Origin: Anaeramoeba ignava | Lineage: Eukaryota > Metamonada > Anaeramoebidae | Length of the DNA stretch: 64,000 nt | NCBI GenBank assembly: GCA_028826165.1 | Contig: JAPDFW010000095.1 | Span: 95,001 to 159,000 of the forward strand | Direction of reading: 5' to 3' | Part shown: in pieces, positions 23,233 through 34,348 of the stretch | Numbering within the stretch: the stretch's first letter is position 1 | How the letters are laid out: each line of letters opens with the position of its first letter | The notes under the pieces: generated by a model | Seen by the model: the letters and a program-made list of their open reading frames with translations, nothing else | Databases searched by the model: none | Told to the model about the DNA's origin: nothing | Position numbers and translations under genes: made by a program

Positions 23233-23487
23233 TTTTCTTTATTTATAATTTATAATTTATAATTTATAATTTATAATTTGAAAATAATTTTTTATTTTTT
23301 TTTTTGAAAAGAAAAAAAATGAAAAATTAAAAGAGAAAAAATAAAAAAAAAAATAAATAAAAAGGAGAAAAAAAAAGATTTAATTCAGTTCTCAATTTAA
23401 ATTATTTTTTTTTATTTCATTTTTCTATTTTATTCTTTTTATTTAAATTTCCAAAAACAAAAACAAAAAAAAGCAAAAAATTTTAAA
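23233..23487. promoter_or_regulatory. Divergent intergenic region with ATTTATA repeats and a TTTTCATTTTT element
   Basis: Only 255 bp separates the starts of paralogue E (-) and the DUF4139-SPRY gene (+). It holds five AATTTATAATTT units near 23243-23280. It also holds GAAAAGAAAAAAAATGAAAA at about 23307, the complement of the element seen upstream of most minus-strand genes, and TTTCATTTTTC at about 23416 for the plus-strand gene. A promoter role is inferred from position. Confidence 0.45.
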
Positions 23488-26400
23488 ATGGTTTTACCAG
23501 TAAGAAAATGTGTTTTGTTTAGACATGGAATAGGTTATTTTGAAAGAGAAGAAAAAATACAAGGAGATCAAAATTTGGTTTTAACTTTTAAAGAAGATGT
23601 AATGAATGATATTTTAAAAAGTTTAACAACTTATGATAATGGAGGTGGTTATGTTAGTGGGATAAGTTATGAAGGAATGGGAAGCAAACAACCAAATATT
23701 CTTATTGATTTGGAAAGTGAAAAATCAATGAGTAAATTATTAGCTGAAATTCAAGGTGCAAAAATAGCTGTCAATTATGCAGGCAAAACTTATGAAGGTC
23801 TTGTAATTGGAATTGAGGAAAAGAAAAAACGTGAAATTGAAGATGGAATTCCTGGTTATCTTGATTTGGATTATCTTACTTTGCTACTTAATGAGAATGA
23901 AATTAAAACTTTTAGTTTGATTGAAATTGATGATGTTGAATTTTTGGATGAAGAAATCAAAAGGGATTTGCAACATCTTCTTGACGTTTTGATTTCATCA
24001 AAGAAAAAAAGTATTAAAAATGTTACAGTGTTTTGTAAAGGGAAAAAGAAACGTACTTTTAGAGCAACTTATATCATTCCATTACCGGTTTGGAAAACTT
24101 CTTATAGGGTTATGTTGGGGGCACAAGAACCTATTCTTCAAGGTTGGGCTATTGTTGATAATACTACTGAAGAAGACTGGAAAAATATTCAGTTGGAACT
24201 TGTTAGTGGTCTTCCTATTTCTTTTATTCATGATTTATATTCTCCAAGATTTCAGGTTAGACCAAGAATAGAAGTTCAAGATGAAGCTGCTTTCGCTCCT
24301 CCTGTTTTGGAAAAAGCTCTTGAAAGAGAAGAAAGTGAAGATTATGAAGATTATGAAAATGAAAATGAAGATGAATGTGAATATGAAGAGAAAAAATACA
24401 AAGAGGAAATGTGTGACGAAATATCATTTTCTTTAAGTTCTATTTCTAACTTGCAAGCAAAACGAAAAAGTAAATTTTCCAAAAATATCCAAAATATTAA
24501 AATATCCAAAATATTAAAATATCCAAAATATAAAAATATTAAAAATATTAAAATATCCAAAATATAAAAATATAAAAATATTAAAATATTAAAATATAAA
24601 AATATTAAAATATTAAAATATTAAAATATTAAAATAACCAAAATATTAAAATATTAAAATATAAAAATATTAAAAATATTAAAATATCCAAAATATCAAA
24701 ATATTAAAATATTAAAAATATCCAAAATATTAAAATATCCAAAATATCAAAATATTAAAATATCCAAAAATATTAAAAATATATCCAAAAAATATTAAAA
24801 ATATCCAAAATATAAAAATATTAAAAATATTAAAATATCCAAAATATCTAAAATATAAAAATATTAAAATATAAAAATAAAAAAATATCAAAAATATCCA
24901 AAATATTAAAAATATATAAAATATTAAAATATTAAAATATTAAAATAAAATATAAAAATATCCAAAATATCAAAAAAAATATCCAAAATATAAAAATATT
25001 AAAATATCCAAAATATTAAAATATCCAAAAATATTAAAATATTAAAATATTAAAATATCCAAAATATCAAAAATATTAAAAATATAAAAATATTAAAAAT
25101 ATAAAAATATTAAAATATAAAAATATCCAAAATATTAAAATATCCAAAATATTAAAATATTAAAATATAAAAATATTAAAATATTAAAATATCCAAAATA
25201 TCCAAAATATCCAAAATATCCAAAATATTAAAATATTAAAATATTAAAATATAAAAATATTAAAATATAAAAATATCCAAAATATTAAAATATTAAAATA
25301 TTAAAATATCCAAAATATTAAAATATCCAAAATATTAAAATATCCAAAATATAAAAATATTAAAATATTAAAATATTCAAAATATTAAAATATCCAAAAT
25401 ATCCAAAATATTAAAAATATAAAAATATTAAAATAAAAAAGTGGTTTCAAAAGAAGATAAAATGAAAGCCTTCTCAAATTCAGTAAAACCAGATGTGCAA
25501 ACAAGAAAATCTGAAGCAGTTGATCTTTGTCATTATATTATCTCTGTTCCAGTTTCAGTGAAAAGAGATCAATCAGCATTAGTACCAATATTTCAAGGAA
25601 ATTTCTCAGGAGAACAAGTTTGTGTATACAATCAATCAGTTCGAGATAAAAATCCAATGTCATCAATTTTATTCAAAAACACAACAGGTTTGATTTTAGA
25701 AGGAGGACCAATTACAATGTATGAAAAAGGAGAATACATTGGAGAAGGAATGCTTGACACAATTCAACCAAATGATACAAAGACCATTCCATATGCAGTT
25801 GAACTTGGATGTGTTGTTGAAAGTGATTATGGTTCAACTTCACAAAGCTTTTTCCACTCAGCCATTTTGAATGGAGTTTTAACAACTGAAAGATATTATT
25901 ATTATTGGAGAAAATACAAAATCAATAATAAATCAACCAAGAAACTTGATTTCATTTTGGAGCATAAAATCACATCAAATACTGAATTGGTTTATACAAT
26001 CGATCCATTTGAAAAAACAGAAAATTATTATCGTTTCAGATTCAATGTTCCAGCTAAAGAACACATCACATTTGTTGTTGTTGAAAGATCCCGACAACCA
26101 GATACTTATTATCTTGAAAGTGTTAGCCAAAGTAGTGTTGATAGTTGGCTTTATAGTAATCTTATCAACAAGGAAATCAAGGAGACTCTTTATCAAATTG
26201 TTCAAAAATTACAATCCAAAAATGATCTTAACAGACAACTTTCAACGTTGAAAACAGAATTAAATGATCACATTCGAAATCAAAGAAGAATTTGTGAGAA
26301 CATGAAAACCTTAAAGGATTCCCAAGATCAACGTGAGTTGCGTGATCGTTATGTTCAAGAACTCACAACAAGTGAAGATGAAATTGAATCATTGAGAGAA

Positions 26401-27126
26401 AAGATCAAAGTTCTTGAAAAAGAATTACAAGAAATGGCAAAAGTTATTCGACAAATTGTTCATGAAATCAAGTATGATGCAACAATTGATGTTCCAAAAC
26501 CTTCACTTCCAGAATCACAAGTTAAGGCTCACGCATCAATAAACAACAAAAAACTTCCTTACTTTCCTGAAAAGTTGGATGAAAATTTACCTTCTGGTTT
26601 TGATATGGATATGGTTAAAGTAGGTATTTCTTGCAATTCTCAAGATTTCACAATTCATGATCAAAGATCAACAACTGAACCAATCACAATTCGTTCAAAT
26701 TTCCCAATTCCTGATAAGACTAAGATTTACTACTTCGAAATCACTATTGAAGATCCAGGAACAAAATCAACTGTTGTTATTGGTGCTGTTCTTGATAGTC
26801 ACAATCTTGTTGGTTTACCTGGTTGGGATGATTCTATTGGTTTTCATGGTGATGATGGAAAACTTTATTTCTGTGAATCTAAAAAAGGAAGAAAACTTGG
26901 TTCAAAATTTTCTAAAAATGATACAATTGGTTTTGGAATTGATTTTTCAACTAAAAATTTCTTCTTTACTTTTAATGGAAAATTAATCAAAACTATTCGT
27001 GATAAGAAATCTGTTCTTATTGGAAAAACTTTATATCCTTCTATTGGTTTAAATTCTCCTAATGCAAAAGTTTCAGTTAATTTTGGTTCAATTCCTTTTA
27101 TTCATCAATTAAAATCAAAATACTAA
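23488..27126 (+). CDS. DUF4139-domain protein with C-terminal SPRY domain (two exons)
   Basis: Exons 23488-24469 and 25442-27126 join across a 972-bp GT-AG intron; the sum of 2667 nt gives 888 residues with no internal stop. The N-terminal part (MVLPVRKCVLFRHGIGYFER, then LTTYDNGGGYVSGISYEG) and the middle (YIIPLPVWKTSYRVMLG, GWAIVDNTTEEDWKNIQLEL) match the DUF4139 family. In bacteria that family includes mucoidy-inhibitor-like proteins; its biochemical role is unknown to me. Around residues 567-675 is a charged coiled coil. Residues about 719-888 form a SPRY domain (YYFEITIEDPGTKSTVVIGA, GWDDSIGFHGDDG, DTIGFGIDF), usually a protein-binding module. The combination suggests a cytoplasmic scaffold, but function cannot be assigned. 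An acidic YE-rich segment lies just before the intron. Confidence 0.85.
24478..25438. repeat. Intronic AAAATATCC / AAAATATTA repeat in the DUF4139-SPRY gene
   Basis: About 100 units alternate between AAAATATCC and AAAATATT(A) with no long-range order. They fill the intron from within ten bases of the donor to about seven bases before the AAAAAAG acceptor. The phase of the two flanking exons fits removal of the whole tract. Confidence 0.92.
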
Positions 27127-27234
27127 GAAATTTTTCAAAACAAATCAAATCAAATCAAAACAAAATAATTTTCTTTTTTAATTTTCATTTTCATTTTCAT
27201 TTTCATTTTCAATCAAACAAAAAAATTATTTTCA

Positions 27235-29467
27235 TCATTTCCAAAATGATTTTTTCTTTTTTTGTTTTTTTGATTCTTCATAATTTTCAAAAATTTTTAT
27301 TGAAAGTTCAATTAATTGTTTTGTATCAATCATTTTAAATTTTTGAAGAAGTTCCATTGTTCCATATTCATTTTCTTTTAATAAAAAATCTCTTATCATT
27401 CTATTTATTAATTTATTAATTTATTAATTTATAAATTTATTTATTAAATTTATTTATTAAATTAAATTTTAATTACATTGGAATTGAAGCACAAATAAAT
27501 GGAAGAAATTTAAATCTTTCTTCTTTTCCAAAAAAAATTTCCCAAATTCTAAATACAGTTGAAATTTTAAATGTTCCTGTAAAAAGTAATGAAATCCAAC
27601 CAAGAGAATATATTTGAGGAGTAATTGATAATTTTCTCTATTTAAAATCAATAAATCAATAAATCAATCAACTTTAAAAATTCTTTTCTAAAATAAAATT
27701 TTACAAAATGATTTGATAATTCTAAATCATAAAATCTAATTAATCGATCAACATTAAAAAGAATTGGATTTTTTTCAATTTTGATTTTTTTTTGAAATAA
27801 TTTTAAATCTTTTTTAATTTCATTAATTAAATTTGAGAAACAAAAAAAAGAATCTTGAGTTGCATTTCCTAAATAAAATCAATTCCAAAAAATTATAAAT
27901 TAAACTAAATTAAAAATTAAATAAATCATAAAATACTTTTGAAATCTAAATCTGGATCTGTTGAAAATAAATGATAAATTGGAATTAAAATTTGACTCAT
28001 TGCTATTTTTTTTTTCAATTATAATTTTTAATATTGATTTCAAAATTCAATCCAAATAAAATAAAATGGAATTTTCTATTAAAAACCTTGATAATATCCA
28101 ATTTCAGGATTTGTTTTTGCAAATAAATATAAAATTTCACATATTTCTTGTTTTTTTTCTTTATTTGTAAGATTCAAAAAATCCATTGTTTCTTTTAGTT
28201 GACTTTCATCAATTTCTTCCCAATTTGAAACATGAATTATTTTCCAACCACAAGAAGTTCCACAATCATAATCATAAATATTTCCACAAGAATAACTTCT
28301 ACTCATTTGAATTTTATTTTGAATTTGATTTTGATTTTGATTTATATTTTGATTTTGATTTTGATTTTGATTTTGATTTTGATTTTGATTTTGATTTTGA
28401 TTTTGATTTTGATTTTGATTTTGATTTTGATTTTGATTTTGATTTTGATTTTGATTTTGATTTTTATTTTGATTTTGATTTTGATTTTGATTTTGATTTT
28501 GATTTTGATTTTGATTTTGATTTTGATTTTGATTTTGATTTTGATTTTGATTTTGATTTTGATTTTGATTTTCATTTTGATTTTCATTTTGATTTTAGAT
28601 TTATATTTTGATTTTATTTTGATTTTTTTCTTTGATTTTTCAGGGATTTTAAATCTATTTTTGATTTTATTTTGAATTTTGAATTTTTGATTTAATTTTG
28701 ATTTTAATTTTGAAATCATTTTGTTTTTTTTCTTTCAACTCATTCTTTTTAAATATCTTGAATAATTTGTAATTGAAATTTTAAATCATTTTCTTCAACT
28801 CCATCTTCCTTTTTTAAATTAAAAGAAAAAATTAGGAATTTTTGTTCTTAAATTGTTTTAAAAAAATTTTGATATTTCATACTTGATTATAAGATCTTAA
28901 ATCATTAAGAGAAATACAATCCTAATTTAATTTATAAATTAATTTAAATATTAATTCAAATATTAATTTACAAATTAATTTAAATATTGTTTTGTTTACT
29001 TCATCCAAAAAATCAGAACAAATTTTGTGAAAATTTGATGAAAGAATATTGAACTGATAAACTTTATAATGATATCTTTTTGATAAAAGTGTTTTTTTCC
29101 ATTTACTTTTTCTTAAAGGAAGATAATCTAAAAGAATCTATTTTTAAAAAAAATTTTGTAAATAAGATTTAATTAAATTAATTGTATCAATTCTAAATTG
29201 ATTTTAAAATATGTTTTGATATACTTTCCAACATAAAGGTCTATATAAATCAGGTATTCCTCCTAATTAATTTAAATTTATTTATTTCATCAAAAAAAAA
29301 TTTTTTTTAAATTTTGAATAAAAAATTTAATAATAAATTTAAAAGGAAAAAAATTGAAAAATTATTTCAAAACCTTCAAAAGATAAATTTTTAATTTGAT
29401 TCAAATCAATTTTTTTTGATAAAGCTTTTTTAAAGTTATCAATTCTTTTTGGAGAATTTCTTTCCAT
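27235..29467 (-). CDS. TBC-domain Rab GTPase-activating protein, TBC1D13-like (about nine exons)
   Basis: The exons together spell a TBC domain colinear with TBC1D13: GGIPDLYRPLCWK, then ILLDYLPLRKSKWKKTLL, then GYYQAMSQILIPIYHLF, then DSFFCFSNLINEIKKDL, then RIWEIFFGKEERF near the end. TBC proteins accelerate GTP hydrolysis on Rabs through an Arg finger and a Gln finger. The Gln finger (YYQ) is present. Exons placed: 29374-29467, 29225-29262, 29000-29137, 28883-28921, one ending near 28750, 28087-28298, and three more down to the TGA at 27235. In the exon at about 28750-28808 the frame reads into TAA just after QIIQDI, at the expected Arg-finger motif; one surplus base would explain it. The start is the ATG at 29467, 123 bp from the divergent WASHC3 start. 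Confidence 0.82.
28320..28605. repeat. Intronic TTTTGA hexamer repeat in the TBC gene
   Basis: About 45 nearly perfect TTTTGA units (TCAAAA on the coding strand) lie in the intron between the Arg-finger exon and the exon starting at 28298. The long open frames here on both strands (DFDF, KIKI) are repeat artefacts. Confidence 0.92.
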
Positions 29468-29590
29468 TTAAAAAAAGAAAAAAAAAGAAAAAAGAAAAAG
29501 AAAAAAAATGAAAATTTTTAAAAATAATTTTTTCATTTTTTTTCATTTTTTTAATTCATTTTTTAAATTCATTCCAATTTATAAAATTTC

Positions 29591-30534
29591 ATGGAAGAAA
29601 CTAATCTAGAAAAAATACCGCCTCTTCCTTATCCAAAAGTTATTTCTTATGTGAATAATTTTATAATTAATACAGTTGAATTTTTAAACAAATTTTCTGG
29701 GATTTGTGAAGAGAAATTATCAAATGTTTCCCAATCAATTCAACACCTTGAAATACGTTTATCAATTCTGGAAGATAAGCTCTCATCAATTCCTATTGTT
29801 GGAGGTGAATTTTTTGATCTAAACATATTCACTTTTCAATTTATTTCTCAATGAATTAAAATGAATAATAATAATTTTTTTTAATTTTGTTTGGAAAATT
29901 TTTACAGAATTTACTCCACCTCCAAATATTACTGATGAACTTATACCGCCAAACCCCGAGGAGAAGATAGAAGGTGAAATTGAACCACCACAAAATGGTA
30001 ATTTTATTAATAAAAACCAATTGAAAAATTAAATTGAAAAATTAAATTGAAAAATCATTTAAAAAATTCGTTTTATTTTCTAAAAGCCAATCCAGTTAAA
30101 AATGATTCTCGATATAAACATTATTTTGATATGGTTCGTTATGGAGTTCCACCTGATGGAGTTAAAGATAAAATGAGAGCATTAGGATTAAATCCTGATC
30201 TTCTTGAGTAAATTAAAATTAAAATTAAAACTAAAATTAAAACTAAAATTAAAAATTAAAACTAAAATTAAAATTATAATTATAATTAAAATTCATTTAT
30301 AAAATTAAAATTAATATTAAAACTAAAATTAAAATTAAAATTAAAATTAATATTAAAACTAAAACTAAAATTAAAATTAAAATTAAAATTAAAATTAAAA
30401 TTAAAATTCATTTATGAAATTAAAATTAAAATTAATAATTAAAATTAAAATTAAAATCAAAATTAAAATTAAATTTAAAATTAAAATTAAAAAGTAATCC
30501 AGATGCTCCTGCTCCTCCTCCTGATTCTAATTGA
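29591..30534 (+). CDS. WASHC3: WASH complex subunit 3 (CCDC53 family), four exons
   Basis: Exons 29591-29804, 29908-29997, 30087-30207 and 30495-30534 sum to 465 nt, giving 154 residues with consistent phase and GT-AG introns. The N-terminal helix (NNFIINTVEFLNKFSGICEE, then IQHLEIRLSILEDKLSSIP) matches the CCDC53 coiled coil. Exon 3 (RYKHYFDMVRYGVPPDGVKD) matches the WH2-like conserved C-terminal block of the family, and exon 4 ends with the usual DNPDAPAPPP proline patch. The protein is a core subunit of the WASH complex, which activates Arp2/3 to build actin on endosomes. That fits the SNX-BAR protein and Rab GAP also encoded here, although the genes are not otherwise linked. Confidence 0.93.
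30209..30490. repeat. Intronic AAAATT / AAAACT hexamer repeat in WASHC3 intron 3
   Basis: About 45 AAAATT units with AAAACT variants begin four bases after the donor and end five bases before the acceptor. The repeat has taken over nearly the whole 287-bp intron, while the other two introns of the gene are about 90-100 bp and unexpanded. Confidence 0.92.
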
Positions 30535-30883
30535 TCTTTTCTTTGCATTTATTCTTATTTTGATTTTCTTTTAAAATTCTTTTAAAATTCTTTTAAAATT
30601 CTTTTCTTTTAATAATTCAAATTTAAATGAAATTTTTTTTTCCGATTTTGAATTTTTAATTTTGAATTTTGAATTTTGTTTTTGTTAATTTTTTATTTAG
30701 TTTTTTGTTTTTCTTGTTAGAAAATTTGAAAAGAAAATTTGAAAAAAGAAAATTTGAAAAGAAAAATTTGAAAAAAAAAAATTTGAAAAAAAAAAATTTG
30801 TTTTAAAAGTTGATTGTTTTGAGCTTTTGTTCCAAAAGAAAAAGAAAAGGAAAAGAAAAACAAAAACAATCAAAAAATTGAAA
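30535..30883. other. Convergent intergenic region, no gene seen
   Basis: This 349-bp stretch lies between the stops of WASHC3 and the EF-hand gene. It has repeated TTCTTTTAAAA and GAAAATTTGAAAA tracts, probably the two 3' UTRs. No reading frame or RNA-like structure stands out. Confidence 0.6.
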
Positions 30884-33800
30884 TTATTTTTGAATCATCA
30901 TTTTCACAAATTCTAAAAAAAGCAAAACAAAAAGAAAAAAAAAATTTTTTTTTTGAGAATTTTTTTGAGAATTATTTTTTTTTTTGAGAATTTAAAAAAT
31001 ATAAATATTTTAAATACCTTTGTAATTGATCTTTCCATCTGAATCCATACCAACTTCCTTAATCATTTGAGTTACAACATCACGAGGAAGTGGAGTACCT
31101 AATTTAGTTAAAGCATATCTAAGATCAGAAGCCAAAACAAAACCATTATTTTCCTTTTTTTTTTTTAAACAAAATTTAATTTAATTTTTTAATTTAATTT
31201 TTTAATTTAAAAATTTTTTCTTTTTACTTTATCAAGTGTTGAAAATGCTTTGATTAATTCTTCTTCTTTTTGTTCTTTAGCTCCTTCAAAACGTTGAATT
31301 AATTCTAAAAACTTATCAAAATCAACTCTATTGTTTATTTTTTTTGATCAAAAATTTTTTAAATTATTTTGACTTAAAAAAAAAATTTAATAAAAACTTA
31401 CTCAGTTTCATTTTGTTTAAAATTCTCAATCTTTTTTAAAAATAAAAATATAAATCAATAAAAATATAAATCAATTTAAATTTTAAATTTTAAATTTTAA
31501 ATCAAGAATATTTTACAATTTCTTGAATTTCTGTATCTGTTGGAAATTGTCCAGCAGCTCTTATTAAAGAACCTAATTGATCAAATTCAATTTTTCCCTT
31601 TTTTTTTACATTATCAATTTTTATATAAATTTTTATATAAATTTAATTATAAATTTTGATATAAATTTAATTATAAATTTTGATATAAATTTTGATATAG
31701 ATTTTGATATCAATTTTGATATAAATTTTAATATAAATTTAATTATAAATTTAATTATAAATTTTTAAATAAATTTAATTATAAATTTAATTATAAATTT
31801 TGTGTTGAATTTTGATATAAATTTAATTATAAATTTTGATATAAATTTAATTATAAATATAGTTATAAATTTAATTATAAATATAATTATAAATTTAATT
31901 ATAAATTTTAATATAAATATAATTATAAATTTAATTATAAATTTTGATATAAATTTAATTATAAATTTTGATATAAATTTAATTATAAATTTTGATATAA
32001 ATTTAATTATAAATTTTGATAAATTTAATTATAAATTTGATATAAATTTTGAAATAAATTTAATTATAAATTTAATTATAAATTTGATATAAATTTTGAT
32101 ATAAATTTTGATATAAATTTTGATATAAATTTAATTATAAATTTAATTATAAATTTTGATATAAATTTAAATATAAATTTAATTATAAATTTAATTATAA
32201 ATTTAATTATAAATTTAATTATAAATTTAATTATAAATTTAATTATAAATTTAATTATAAATTTAATTATAAATATAAATAAATTTAATTATAAATTTAA
32301 TTATAAATTTAATTATAAATTTAATTATAAATTTAATTATAAATTTTAATTATAAATTTAATTATAAATAAATTTAAATTTAATTATAAATTTAATTATA
32401 AATTTAATTATAAATTAAATTATAAATTTAATTATAAATTTAATTATAAATTTAATTATAAATTTAATTATAATTTTTTAATTATAAATTTAATTATAAA
32501 TTTAATTATAAATTTTTATAAATTTAATTATAAAAATTATAAATTTTTATATAAATTTAATTATAAATTTAATTATAAATTTAATTATAAATTTAATTAT
32601 AAATTTAATTATAAATTTTATAAATTTAATTATAAATTTAATTATAAATTTAATTATAAATTTAATTTTATAAATTATAATTTTAATTATAAATTTAATT
32701 ATATATAAATTTAATTATAAATTTAATTATAAATTTAATTATAAATTTAATTATAAATTTAATTATAAATTTAATTATAAATTTAATTATAAATTTTTAA
32801 TTATAAATTTAATTATAAATTTAATTATAAATTTAATTATAAATTTAATTATAAATTTAATTATAAATTTAATTATAAATTTAATTATATTAAATTTAAT
32901 TATAAATTTAATTATAAATTTAATTATAAATTTAATTTAAATTTAATTATAAATTTAATTATAAATTTAATTATAAATTTAATTATAAATTTAATTATAA
33001 ATTTAATTATAAAAATTTAATTATAAATTTAATTATAAATTTAATTATAAATTTAATTATAAATTTAATTATAAATTTAATTATAAATTTAATTATAAAT
33101 TTAATTATAAATTTAATTATAAATTTAATTATAAATTTAATTATATTATAATTAATTTAATTATAAATTTAATTATAAATTTAATTATAAATTTAATTAT
33201 AAATTTAATTATAAATTTAATTATAAATTTAATTATAAATTTAATTATAAATTTAATTATAATTATAAATTTAATTATAAATTTAATTATAAATTTAATT
33301 ATAAATTTAATTATAAATTTAATTATAAATTTAATTATAAATTTTTAATTATAATTTAATTATAAATTTATATAATTTTAATTATAAATTTAATTATAAA
33401 TTTAATTATAAATTTAATTATAAATTTAATTATAAATTTAATTATAAATTTAATTATAAATTTAATTATAAATTTAATTATAAATTTAATTATAAATTTA
33501 ATTATAAATTTAATTATAAATTTAATTATAAATTTAATTATAAATTTAATTATAAATTTAATTATAAATTTAATTATAAATTTAATTATAAATTTAATTA
33601 TAAATTTAATTATAAATTTAATTATAAATTTAATTATAGATTTAATTATAAATTTAATTATAAATTTTGATATAAATTTAATAGATAAATTTAATTATAG
33701 ATTTAATTATAGATTTAATTATGAAAGCAATCTAATTAAAAAATAAATTCTTAATAAAATGATTGAAATTGTATTTATTTTAAAATTTGGATTTTTCTTA

Positions 33801-33959
33801 TTTTGCCATTTCTTTTATTTTTCTTTTATTTTTCTTTTATTTTTCTTTGTTGTCTTTTGTATTTAAATTTAAATAAAAATTTTATACATCTAGATTATAG
33901 TCAAACAAATCAAACACTTCTTGAAGTTTTTCTTTTTGTTCTTGAGTTAATTCTGACAT
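30884..33959 (-). CDS. Calmodulin-like EF-hand protein, 148 residues (six exons)
   Basis: Exons 33888-33959, 31517-31597, 31402-31430, 31228-31327, 31018-31153 and 30884-30912 sum to 447 nt and give 148 residues, the length of calmodulin, with all junctions GT-AG and in phase. Four EF-hand positions are visible. The first loop, across the exon 1/2 junction, is DYNLDGKIEFDQ. The second (QNETEVDFDKF) is degenerate. The third (DKENNGFVLASDL) is partly kept. The fourth is GMDSDGKINYKEF. The alternation of good and poor loops resembles myosin essential light chains and calmodulin-like proteins more than true calmodulin. It is likely a calcium sensor or light chain. The last 29-bp exon restores the FVKMM ending; without it the frame would stop at 31010. 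Confidence 0.88.
31605..33728. repeat. Giant intronic AAATTTAATTAT 12-bp repeat
   Basis: Intron 1 of the EF-hand gene (31598-33887, 2290 bp) is almost entirely about 160-170 units of the 12-mer AAATTTAATTAT. The end near exon 2 (31620-32170) carries degenerate AATTTTGATATA variants and the centre is nearly pure. It interrupts the first EF-hand loop codons of a 447-nt coding sequence. Confidence 0.95.
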
Positions 33960-34348
33960 TAAAAAATTAAATTGAAAAGAAAAGAAAAGAAAAAAAATGA
34001 AAAAAAAAATTTTAGTTTTGTTTTTTTTTTTTAAATTAAAGTTTTTATTTTTGAAGGCAAAAAAAATAAGAAAAAATTTTTTTTTCATTTTTTTTTCATT
34101 TTTTTTTTAATTTCTTAATCAATAAAACCTTTTTAGAAAATTCTCCAAAAAAATAAAAAAAAACTTTCAAAAATTCTTGTCAATTCAATTTTAAATTAAT
34201 TTTAATTTAAAAATTAGTTTTTTAAATGACGTCATTTGATTTTCTCATTTAAAAAAAAAACCAAACCAAAAAAAATCAATTTTTTATTTTTTTCTTAATA
34301 TTAAATTTACCAAAATTTAATTCTTCTTTACTCTTTACTCTTTTTTCA
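33960..34348. promoter_or_regulatory. Divergent promoter region with a perfect CRE-type palindrome
   Basis: This 389-bp region lies between the EF-hand start (-) and the tRNase Z start (+). At 34224-34237 it holds the perfect 14-bp palindrome AAATGACGTCATTT, whose core TGACGTCA is the classic bZIP/CRE site. TTTTCATTTTT elements occur near 33997 (on the minus strand) and 34082-34100. The rest is poly-A/poly-T. Function is inferred from position and sequence. Confidence 0.5.
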
